DNA from: UBA12088 sp964568345
Lineage (GTDB): Bacteria; Patescibacteriota; Minisyncoccia; Phycocordibacterales; UBA12088
Direction of reading: 5' to 3'
Assembly (NCBI GenBank): GCA_964568345.1
Contig: CAZMPG010000013.1
Coordinates: 1 to 30,211 of the forward strand
DNA length: 30,211 bases
The position numbers were made by a program, and so were the translations under genes. The notes beneath the pieces were generated by a model. That model saw only the letters and a list, made by a program, of their open reading frames with translations. It was not told the origin of the DNA and ran no database searches. Of the stretch, positions 7,538-14,492 are shown in pieces (position 1 is the first letter of the stretch; every line of letters begins with the position of its first letter).

Positions 7538-8494
7538 CTACGTACGCGCGACCTTGGCTGGCGTCCGTCGCGCTGCGGCGGACGTACTGCCGCTCGGCTG
7601 TGCCCGCGCGGCGAGGAGTACGGCGAGGAGCTCGCCCTGGGCCCCGCTCGGGAGGAGGGTGAGCTCACCGGGGCTCGCGAGGAGCCGCTCGAGCTCGAGG
7701 ATGTCGAAGAGCGTCACGAGAACATCAGCATCCCCCCCGATCGTTTCGAGTGCCGTGCCAACTATCTGTGGCCGCACCATCGCTGCACGGGCAAACTCTA
7801 CGGACGCTTCGCGCTCAGCCTTGCTCCCGATGACGTTCACCTGGTTTACGCCATCCTGGCGTATCGCGGAGGTGACCTGGCGGAGCCGGTTGACGACCTT
7901 CTCCTCGATCTGGTGGATCATCTGCTCGTCGCGGAAGTGCACCTTGCGGATGTAGACCGAGCCGAGGCTGTAGCCCCACGCGGAGGACTCTGGTGTCACC
8001 TCCGTCGAGACGATGTGGCTCATTGTGTGCCGGTTGCTCAGGAGCTCGGTCATGGGGAGGTTGCTCAAGCGCTTGATGGTTGCATTCCGGACGTGCGCGG
8101 AGAGCGAGCCGACCGGGTCCTCGTTGCGGAAGATGTGGGCGACTGGGTCGGTGATGTACATTTCGTACCACACCCCGATACCCATGGGGGTACCCTCCTC
8201 GGAATTGACCGGGATGCTCCGTAGGTAGTTCTGGTCAATGCCCGTGTCCCGCTGGTAGCACGTGCCGAGCCAGTTTACGAGGAGCGCACGCCAGCCAAAC
8301 GTGCCCCAGAGGAAGTAGATGCCCGGCTCGGTGAGAACGCCGACGATATCGCCGAAGAGGATGTACACGCGCGCTTCACGCTCCCTGACGATCGTGTAGC
8401 ACCCCAGGAGCCGGAGGATGCCAAGAACGATCGGCTCTGCGGCAAGGAGCGAGAAGACGGTCGCGATTGCGATGGTAATGTCGAGCTCAGTCAT
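7538..8494 (-). CDS. SPFH/band-7 family protein B
   Basis: 318 residues: an N-terminal membrane helix, then an SPFH domain (about residues 35-240) with the typical run from YILFGDIVGVLTEPGIYFL to a helical segment (HQIEEKVVNRLRQV), and a low-complexity Ala/Ser tail. SPFH proteins (stomatin, prohibitin, HflK/HflC) form large membrane-bound rings that organise membrane domains or regulate proteases. The gene overlaps the upstream SPFH gene by 8 bp, so the pair is probably translationally coupled, as with hflK-hflC. Its partner protease is unknown; ftsH is in the window but not adjacent. The stop lies 8 bp from the stop of the convergent gene ending at 7529. Confidence 0.85.
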   Translation of the reverse strand: MTELDITIAIATVFSLLAAEPIVLGILRLLGCYTIVREREARVYILFGDIVGVLTEPGIYFLWGTFGWRALLVNWLGTCYQRDTGIDQNYLRSIPVNSEEGTPMGIGVWYEMYITDPVAHIFRNEDPVGSLSAHVRNATIKRLSNLPMTELLSNRHTMSHIVSTEVTPESSAWGYSLGSVYIRKVHFRDEQMIHQIEEKVVNRLRQVTSAIRQDGVNQVNVIGSKAEREASVEFARAAMVRPQIVGTALETIGGDADVLVTLFDILELERLLASPGELTLLPSGAQGELLAVLLAARAQPSGSTSAAARRTPAKVART

Positions 8495-9491
8495 GGGGTG
8501 TGGGGTGAAGTATCTCCCGAGCTTTCGCGTAGAGCGCGAGGCGCACGTTCCGCACGTACGCGGTGAGCACGCCGGTGCCGCTCTCCTTGAGGAGGCGGAG
8601 CTGCTCGGCGAGCTGCCGGAGCACCTGCACCTCCGCTTCTGCCCGCAGGGTCTCGATCTCGACCGCGCGCTTCGACTGGACGATCTTCTGATCAGCGGCA
8701 GCTTCCGCGAGGCTTATCTCGGACGACACTGCGTTGTGGGTCGTGTTGATGGCGGCGAGCGCCGACTCGACGTCGGTTGGCGGGTTGATGGCGGTTATAA
8801 GCGCAGCATCGAGCATGATGCCGTACCGCGCTGCAGACGAGCAGCACTCGCGCGCCATCTGGTCGTTCAGGTCACCGAGATTCTTCCGGAGGTCGTTGAT
8901 CGAAATACCTGCCGCTCCCGTGAGCGACGGTGCGCCGGCGGGGAGTGTGGCGTTCCCGTGCGTGTCTTCGAAGTTTGCGACGCGCTCGCGGAGCACCGAG
9001 ACGAAGTACCCCATGACGTGGGCTATGGGGTTCTTCACGCCGAAGAGGTACGCATAGAGATTGCTCTCCGCCACCGTGTACCGGAGCTGCCCCTCGAGGC
9101 CGATGTTGAGCTGGTCGTGCGTCACCGCGCCGAGGACCGTCCCGTGCTCGTTGAGCACCGGACTCTCGGGGTCGTGGGCAATGCTCACGAGCTGTGTCGC
9201 CACCGACACCTTGTGGACGTGCTCCCATGGCATCTTGAGGTACGGGCCGCCGGGCTGGATGACCGTCACGAGCGGGTACTGGTACCGCTTCCGGTGCTCC
9301 TCGGTGAGGAGTGTCTCGGCGAGGAGGGGGTCGTCGAGCGTCGTACCACCGCGCCGTTGTGCGCGCCCGAACACAGTCTTCACTGCGCGCTCGTTCTGGT
9401 TCACCACATAGAGTCCCATGAGGACGAAACGGACGATACACCACAGGAGAAGGCCGAGCAGTATGCCGGGGAGGAGTGTATCAGTGAGCAT
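8487..9491 (-). CDS. SPFH/band-7 family protein A
   Basis: 334 residues from the ATG at 9491. An N-terminal membrane helix (TLLPGILLGLLLWCIVRFVL, about residues 5-24) is followed directly by VVNQNERAVKTVFGRAQ, the usual entry to an SPFH domain. The C-terminal half is a long Ala/Glu-rich helix (about 240-310, ISLAEAAADQKIVQSKRAVE), the coiled-coil stalk of such proteins. A frame extending upstream to 9602 adds a residue run unlike a signal sequence, so I prefer 9491. It is the first gene of the SPFH pair, 59 bp behind the exonuclease gene. Which of HflK or HflC it resembles more cannot be told by eye. Confidence 0.85.
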   Translation of the reverse strand: MLTDTLLPGILLGLLLWCIVRFVLMGLYVVNQNERAVKTVFGRAQRRGGTTLDDPLLAETLLTEEHRKRYQYPLVTVIQPGGPYLKMPWEHVHKVSVATQLVSIAHDPESPVLNEHGTVLGAVTHDQLNIGLEGQLRYTVAESNLYAYLFGVKNPIAHVMGYFVSVLRERVANFEDTHGNATLPAGAPSLTGAAGISINDLRKNLGDLNDQMARECCSSAARYGIMLDAALITAINPPTDVESALAAINTTHNAVSSEISLAEAAADQKIVQSKRAVEIETLRAEAEVQVLRQLAEQLRLLKESGTGVLTAYVRNVRLALYAKAREILHPTPHD

Positions 9492-9550
9492 GCACCCATG
9501 CTCCCATGGGCGGGGTGGGTGGGCAAGTGGCCGTGTCCACAGCAACCGCG

Positions 9551-10144
9551 CTAGAACGGCAGCGTGTACGTGAGACTTACGGGCTCCTCGACCTTCTCCC
9601 ACTCCGAGGGGTTGAGCTTGATGGTGCGGATGTCGCCGAAGTCCTTGTACTTGAGCTCCTTGTGCTTTCGTGCGTAGTCATACACCTCTTTCGTGATCTT
9701 TACATCATCGAGGCAGTACTTCCGCACGAGGTCCTGCTTGCCCTCCTTCCACCAGCGCACCGCTTCGAGGCCGTGGCCGGACTTGTTCACGCCGAGTGTC
9801 GCTTCGGCGATGGTGTCGAGCTTGAGCCGTCTCCCGAAGACTCGCTTCACCTCGGCGAGAAGGTCGAGACTCTTTACCTTCGTGAGGTCGCCCGGGTAGT
9901 ACTTGTTCAGGAGCGGGACGTCGAAGTGGTCGCTGTTGAAGCCGATGAGGAGGTCGGCGCGCTCGAAGATAGGCCACATATCCTTGAATTCCTCCTGCGC
10001 GAACGAGCGGTACGTGTCGGTCGCATACTCGTAGACGCCGACAATAGAGATGTCGAGCTTCACGGGATCGTTACTGCCAACATCGTCGAAGATGTTTGCT
10101 GTCTCGAGGTCGAACACCACCTTGCGGAGCGTCTGTCGTGCCAT
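9551..10144 (-). CDS. DEDD-type 3'-5' exonuclease (RNase H fold)
   Basis: 197 residues with the three exonuclease motifs of the DEDD family: FDLET (D12, E14), GFNSDHFD (N70, D75) and YCLDD (Y143, D147). These residues bind two metal ions that cut DNA or RNA from the 3' end. It resembles the stand-alone RNase_H_2/YprB-like exonuclease domain more than a polymerase proofreading subunit, since nothing else is attached. The start lies 9 nt past the hisS stop, so the two genes are probably cotranscribed. The substrate cannot be read from sequence. Confidence 0.87.
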   Translation of the reverse strand: MARQTLRKVVFDLETANIFDDVGSNDPVKLDISIVGVYEYATDTYRSFAQEEFKDMWPIFERADLLIGFNSDHFDVPLLNKYYPGDLTKVKSLDLLAEVKRVFGRRLKLDTIAEATLGVNKSGHGLEAVRWWKEGKQDLVRKYCLDDVKITKEVYDYARKHKELKYKDFGDIRTIKLNPSEWEKVEEPVSLTYTLPF

Positions 10145-10153
10145 ACCCTATTG

Positions 10154-11476
10154 CTATGTGTGCGCGTCGAGCACCTCGAAGATGGCGTCGGCGATGCGCT
10201 GCTCCGGTACCGCTATCTCTTCGTTCGCGAAGAGGTCTTTGAGGCGGTACATGCCGGTTTGCTGCTCGTTGTCGCCGACGACGGTGAGGAACTGCACCTT
10301 TTTCTTGAGCGCAATCTTGACCTGGTCGGCCACCTTGCGCCCCGTGTAGTCAACCGCCACGGTGAGGTCCCGCCGCCGGAGGCGCTGCGCGAGCTGCGCC
10401 GCGAAGCTGAAGAGGTCGGGCGATGTGACGCAGAGGTAGAGGTCGGTCGGCGATGCGTACTCGGGGAGGAGGTGGTGGGTCGCGAGGAAGTCGTAGAGTG
10501 TCACGTCGCCCATGCCGAAGCCCACCGCGGGAACCCCATCCACCCCAAAGAGGGAGAGTAGCTCGTCGTACCGCCCGCCGCCGAAGAGCGACCGGCGGTT
10601 CTCGGGCGACGTGTCGAAGACCTCGAAGATGGTGCCGGTGTAGTAGTCGAAGCCGCGCACGAGGTAGGGGTCGTACACGATGTTGGGGACGCCGCGTCGC
10701 TCGAGCTCATCGAGGAGTGTGAAGAGGCTGCGCCCTGCAGGTGTCTCTGTGGCGAGCGTGCGTACGAGGTCGGGTGTGTAGTGCTTCGTGAGTGCGGCGG
10801 CAAGCGGTGCGCCGACCTCCTCGCGGAGCGCCGCCGCATACGCAGGTGTGGAGAGCTTATGCTTGCGGTCCATGAGGCGGATGATGTTCCGTACGTTTTC
10901 GTCGGAGCAGGGGATGTTGTGGCGCAGGGCAAAGCTGGCGAGCGTCTCCGGCACCACCGCGCGGTTGTTGACGCGCAGCTCGAACTGGCCGTCGTGCGCG
11001 CCGAACGCGTGCATGAGCTCGTACGCGAGGAGGATCACTTCGATGTCGCCCTCGAGCGCTCCGATGCCGAAGAGGTCGCAGTTGAGCTGAAAGTGTTCGC
11101 GCAGGCGGCCTCGTTGCGGGCGCTCGTAGCGGAAGACGTTCGGGATTGAGTACCAACGGAGGGGAAAGGCGAGCTCGCGGCGCCGTGCGGCGACGAGGCG
11201 AGCGACCGAGGGGGTCATCTCTGGCCGAAGGGTGACCCGCCGGCCGCCGCGGTCCTCAAACGTGTACGTCTGATCGCGAACGATCTCCTCGCTTGATTTT
11301 GACTCGTAGAGCTCTGCGGGCTCGAGGGGCGACGCGCCGTACTCCTCGTACCCGAAGTGCTCGACGACGTCGCGCATCGTCTCGAAGAGGTGCTCGCGCA
11401 CCGCCATCTCCTCGGGGTAGAAATCGCGCACGCCCTTGTAGGGCTCCGTGGCAACGCGGCGTTCCTTTTTCTGCAT
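10154..11476 (-). CDS. hisS: histidine--tRNA ligase
   Basis: 440 residues, normal for bacterial HisRS. Class II motifs are present: motif 2 in the WYSIPNVFRYERPQRGR stretch, the histidine-binding signature LVRGFDYYTGTIFEV, and a C-terminal anticodon-binding domain (about residues 340-440, DLYLCVTSPD onward). It starts N-terminally with VATEPYKGVRDFYPEE, as usual. It attaches histidine to tRNA-His in the cytoplasm. Its promoter overlaps that of the divergent truB gene, with the two starts only 23 bp apart. The start is supported by a -10 box 11 nt before the ATG. Confidence 0.96.
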   Translation of the reverse strand: MQKKERRVATEPYKGVRDFYPEEMAVREHLFETMRDVVEHFGYEEYGASPLEPAELYESKSSEEIVRDQTYTFEDRGGRRVTLRPEMTPSVARLVAARRRELAFPLRWYSIPNVFRYERPQRGRLREHFQLNCDLFGIGALEGDIEVILLAYELMHAFGAHDGQFELRVNNRAVVPETLASFALRHNIPCSDENVRNIIRLMDRKHKLSTPAYAAALREEVGAPLAAALTKHYTPDLVRTLATETPAGRSLFTLLDELERRGVPNIVYDPYLVRGFDYYTGTIFEVFDTSPENRRSLFGGGRYDELLSLFGVDGVPAVGFGMGDVTLYDFLATHHLLPEYASPTDLYLCVTSPDLFSFAAQLAQRLRRRDLTVAVDYTGRKVADQVKIALKKKVQFLTVVGDNEQQTGMYRLKDLFANEEIAVPEQRIADAIFEVLDAHT

Positions 11477-11484
11477 AGGTGCGG

Positions 11485-11493
11485 TAGAGTGTA
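11485..11493. promoter_or_regulatory. overlapping divergent -10 boxes of hisS and truB
   Basis: The nine bases TAGAGTGTA contain TAGAGT on the plus strand (11485-11490, 9 nt before the truB ATG) and TACACT on the minus strand (11493-11488, 11 nt before the hisS ATG). The three bases AGT are shared. Two polymerases could not bind at once, which would couple the two genes. Confidence 0.6.
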
Positions 11494-11499
11494 CCTGAA

Positions 11500-12270
11500 A
11501 TGAAGGATATCCTCAATCTCTACAAGCTGCGTGGCGAGACGCCGCTCGAGCGCATCGAGCGCTTTCGTCGTGAGCATCGGGAGTACCGAAATGTGCCCCT
11601 CTCCTACGCGGGGCGGCTCGACCCGATGGCGGAGGGGGTGCTCCTCGTCCTCGCGGGGGAGGCGAACAAGCGACGCAGTGAGTACCTTGGCCTCGATAAG
11701 GAGTATACGTTCGACGTGCTCTTCGGCTTCTCGACCGACACGTACGACCTCCTCGGGGTGATGGATAGTGCGGTGACCCGTACGTCGCACAGCACCCTCA
11801 AGGTACCGCTCCTCGTCGAGTACGTCGCACAGCTCCCCGGGGTGCACACCCAAGCATACCCCCCCTTCTCCTCGAAGCCGCTCGAGGGTGTGCCGCTCTT
11901 CGTGAAGGCGCGCAGGGGGGAGCTCGGGGGCTTCGAGCTTCCCGAGCACCAGATCGAGATCCACGCCGCATCGCTCTCTGGTACACGGCGCATCCGGGAC
12001 GATGAGCTCCAGAGCGAGGTTGAGGAGGCTATTGGCCTCGTGCGGGGAGACTTTCGCCAGGAGCGCATCCTCCACCTCTGGCGCGATACCATTCGCGTGC
12101 TCTACGGCATGTCGTTCGACGTCGCGACGATACACCTACACTGTTCGAGCGGCACGTACGTGCGCTCGCTCGCACACGAGCTCGGGAAGCGGCTCGGCGT
12201 ACCGGCGCTCGCGATGCGGATCGTACGGACGAGGGTAGGGGCGTACCCGGTGGAGAAAGCGGAGCGGTGA
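11500..12270 (+). CDS. truB: tRNA pseudouridine(55) synthase
   Basis: 256 residues with the TruB catalytic motif SYAGRLDPMAEGVLLV (catalytic Asp D41; the usual form is GHAGTLDPLATGVL). It also has the YTFDVLFGFSTDTYD stretch and the C-terminal CSSGTYVRSLAHELG motif. It converts U55 in the T-loop of tRNAs to pseudouridine. A -10 box 9 nt before the ATG suggests a leaderless or nearly leaderless message. The protein is shorter than E. coli TruB because it lacks a C-terminal PUA domain. Confidence 0.93.
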   Translation: MKDILNLYKLRGETPLERIERFRREHREYRNVPLSYAGRLDPMAEGVLLVLAGEANKRRSEYLGLDKEYTFDVLFGFSTDTYDLLGVMDSAVTRTSHSTLKVPLLVEYVAQLPGVHTQAYPPFSSKPLEGVPLFVKARRGELGGFELPEHQIEIHAASLSGTRRIRDDELQSEVEEAIGLVRGDFRQERILHLWRDTIRVLYGMSFDVATIHLHCSSGTYVRSLAHELGKRLGVPALAMRIVRTRVGAYPVEKAER

Positions 12271-12340
12271 ATAAGAGAAAAGTGGAAAGAGAAAAGTGCC
12301 AAGAGGTACGGGAAGGGAGTAGTGGGGACATTGGTGCGCT

Positions 12341-12844
12341 ATGGAATACGAAACAGAAATACCAGGCGGGGCATACGATGGTGCGCCACGAGAACCACGG
12401 CGTGCCTCACGGTGGTTTATGCGTGCTGTGGTCGCGGCGTGCGTCGTGGGGCTCACGCTCATCTTGGCGGGTGTCGGACGTACCCCTGCCCCCGTGCCGG
12501 GTGACGATCCCGTGGTGGCGGTTACGGTGGGTGGTGTAGCGCATGAGGCGGTCGTGGTGCGGATGAGCAGCGCGACCACCTCACCCGCGCACCTCCTCAC
12601 TGCGGGGCGCCTCCTCCTCGTCGTGCTCGACGTGCCCAATGCGGTGCCTAACGTGAGGTACGCGAACCACGCAGCTGCACTCCTGTGGGTCGCTCCAGGC
12701 GGCAGCGTCGTTGGCTTCGAGCGGATCGCCACGGGGACAGCAGCTACCCTTCCGGAGGGGGCGCGGTACGTGCTTATAGGCGACGCCGAAACGCTTTCTG
12801 GTGCTGCCGCCGCTCGATCCATCACGCTCCCCGCGACTCTGTGA
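12341..12844 (+). CDS. exported protein, DUF192-like
   Basis: 167 residues with an N-terminal membrane or signal helix (about residues 26-45, FMRAVVAACVVGLTLILAGV) and an extracellular domain. The pattern of short strands ending in NHAAALLWVAPGGSVVGFE and a late GARYVL resembles DUF192 (COG1430), a small beta protein of unknown role. The match is by layout, not by a diagnostic motif. It follows truB by 70 bp; that gap holds a purine-rich run (AAGAGAAAAGTGGAAAGAG) and no promoter I can defend. An unknown exported protein is the safe reading. Confidence 0.55.
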   Translation: MEYETEIPGGAYDGAPREPRRASRWFMRAVVAACVVGLTLILAGVGRTPAPVPGDDPVVAVTVGGVAHEAVVVRMSSATTSPAHLLTAGRLLLVVLDVPNAVPNVRYANHAAALLWVAPGGSVVGFERIATGTAATLPEGARYVLIGDAETLSGAAAARSITLPATL

Positions 12845-12953
12845 GCGCGGGCGTGCCTGTCAAGCGTGCTCGCGTAGAACGGCACGCGCTTGTCGCACCT
12901 GCAAAACACGTTGCGTAAGTGGAAAAGTTGCTGGCACGCGCCGAGTCACGTGC

Positions 12954-12959
12954 TATAGT
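12954..12959 (+). promoter_or_regulatory. -10 box of the 12968 gene
   Basis: TATAGT, 8 nt before the ATG at 12968, so the transcript would begin at or next to the start codon. Confidence 0.6.
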
Positions 12960-12967
12960 CGCACGTA

Positions 12968-13396
12968 ATGAGTAGCGAGGCACTGCATTCGCACGAAGCA
13001 CCACGCACCGAACGAAGAGAGCGTGAGTACCACGCTGCGGTGCTGCGGTACGACGAGCTCCGGAATGCGGTGCCCGAGGCCGACAAGCTCCTGTGGCACG
13101 AACAACCAGCGGTAAATGATGGAGAGCGGGCGATGGCGCGGCTCAACCTTGAGGGAGAAGGTTTCCTCGGTGAAGCGGAGGCGCGTGCGCAGCGCGGAGA
13201 GCCCTATGCCGAGCGTGCGTTTCGGATGCTCGAGCAGCTCGAGCGCGCGAGGGCAACCATCCTCGGCCTGTACCTCGATGCGCTGCGCGAGTCCCCGGAG
13301 CTTGCGGAGCGTATAGCGCGGGAGCAGCCCTGGGTCCTCGAGTGCCTGCGTGAGGCTGCAAATGATAGCGACGATACTGTGCGGCAGGCCGCGTGA
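12968..13396 (+). CDS. hypothetical helical protein
   Basis: 142 residues, strongly charged and predicted helical throughout (EAEARAQRGEPYAERAFRML, then ERARATILGLYLDALRE). No signal sequence, membrane helix or known domain is visible. A TATAGT box 8 nt before the ATG supports this start and a leaderless message. The stop is 4 nt before the ATG of the GH15-like gene, so both probably come from one transcript. The tight coupling is the only hint to function. Confidence 0.65.
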   Translation: MSSEALHSHEAPRTERREREYHAAVLRYDELRNAVPEADKLLWHEQPAVNDGERAMARLNLEGEGFLGEAEARAQRGEPYAERAFRMLEQLERARATILGLYLDALRESPELAERIAREQPWVLECLREAANDSDDTVRQAA

Positions 13397-13400
13397 CACC

Positions 13401-14456
13401 ATGCCCGAGACACTCCAGCAGGACATCGAACGGCACCTTGCCACGCTCCGCGGGCTCCGCACCCCGAGCGGCCTCTTCCTCGCGGCTGCGGAGGCGGGTG
13501 TGGGGACCGGCTACGACAAGAGCTGGCTCCGCGATAACTTCTACGAGGTCATGGCGTTCGAGGAGGTGGGCGCCTGGGAGGAGAGCGCGGCAACGTGGCA
13601 TGCGCTCCTCGACATCTTCCGCAAGCACGAGGACAAGATCAACTGGGCCATTGCTGAGCGCCCCCGCTTCACGTACCAGTACATCCACGCGCGGTACCAT
13701 CCCGAGACCTTCGAAGAGTTCTGGGAGGAGTGGGGCAACAAGCAGAACGACGCCGTGGGCTGCATCCTCTTCGCGGTGGGTACGCGGGAGGTTAGTGGGC
13801 ACAGCGTCATGCGGGACGATGACGATCGGAGGATGGTGAGCCGCCTCGTGCAGTACCTCGACACCATTGAGTACTGGCGCGATCCAGACAACGGTGTGTG
13901 GGAGGAGTACGAGGAGGTTCACGCGTCCTCTATCGGTGCCTGCGTCGCGGGGCTTGCCGCCATCCGCGCCGCCGGTCTCGCGACCGTACCCGAAGAGCTT
14001 ATTGCAAAGGGTCGGCACGCGCTCGATGCGCTCTTCCCCCGCGAGAGCCGTACGAAGTTCACCGACCTTGCCCTCCTCTCGCTCCTCTACCCCTACCGCG
14101 TGCTCGCGCGGGAGCAGGAGGACACAATCCTCGCGAACCTCGAGTACCACCTCGAGCGCGATCGCGGCATCATCCGCTACAAGAACGATCGGTACTACAA
14201 TGCGAACGAAGACGGCTGGAGCGAGGAGGCGGAGTGGACAATGGGCTTTCCGTGGCTCTCGATCATTTACCGCGAGCGGGGCGACCACGAGCGAGCGGAT
14301 CACTGGCTCGCGCGGGCGCGCGCCGCGTGCGACAGCACTGGCAGGCTCCCCGAGCTCTACTACTCGCACACGAATACCCCGAACGAGAACAACCCCCTCG
14401 GCTGGAGCGAGAGCCTCCTCGTCATAGCGCTCGCCAAAGCGCTGCGGGCGCGGTAG
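13401..14456 (+). CDS. glycoside hydrolase family 15-like protein
   Basis: 351 residues resembling the helical-barrel catalytic domain of GH15 (glucoamylase and trehalase type). The N-terminal YDKSWLRDNFYEVMAFEEVG matches the family's substrate-binding WxRD block. VWEEYEEVHASSIGACVAGL corresponds to the region with the general acid Glu. NPLGWSESLLVIALAKAL corresponds to the C-terminal block with the second Glu. There is no signal peptide, so it should act in the cytoplasm on an alpha-glucan or a small glucoside; the substrate is unknown. I start at 13401, 4 nt after the upstream stop. A frame from 13350 would overlap the previous gene. Confidence 0.78.
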   Translation: MPETLQQDIERHLATLRGLRTPSGLFLAAAEAGVGTGYDKSWLRDNFYEVMAFEEVGAWEESAATWHALLDIFRKHEDKINWAIAERPRFTYQYIHARYHPETFEEFWEEWGNKQNDAVGCILFAVGTREVSGHSVMRDDDDRRMVSRLVQYLDTIEYWRDPDNGVWEEYEEVHASSIGACVAGLAAIRAAGLATVPEELIAKGRHALDALFPRESRTKFTDLALLSLLYPYRVLAREQEDTILANLEYHLERDRGIIRYKNDRYYNANEDGWSEEAEWTMGFPWLSIIYRERGDHERADHWLARARAACDSTGRLPELYYSHTNTPNENNPLGWSESLLVIALAKALRAR

Positions 14457-14492
14457 TGCGCGTGCTGTGCTGCATGGCGTATAGGAAGCCGC

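Noticed and set aside
7040..10561. Long plus-strand open frames (7040-8224, 8418-9554, 9506-10561)
   Set aside because: They are antisense to SPFH, exonuclease and HisRS genes with clear motifs. Their residues are low-complexity Arg/Glu/His/Val runs typical of shadow frames in GC-rich DNA.
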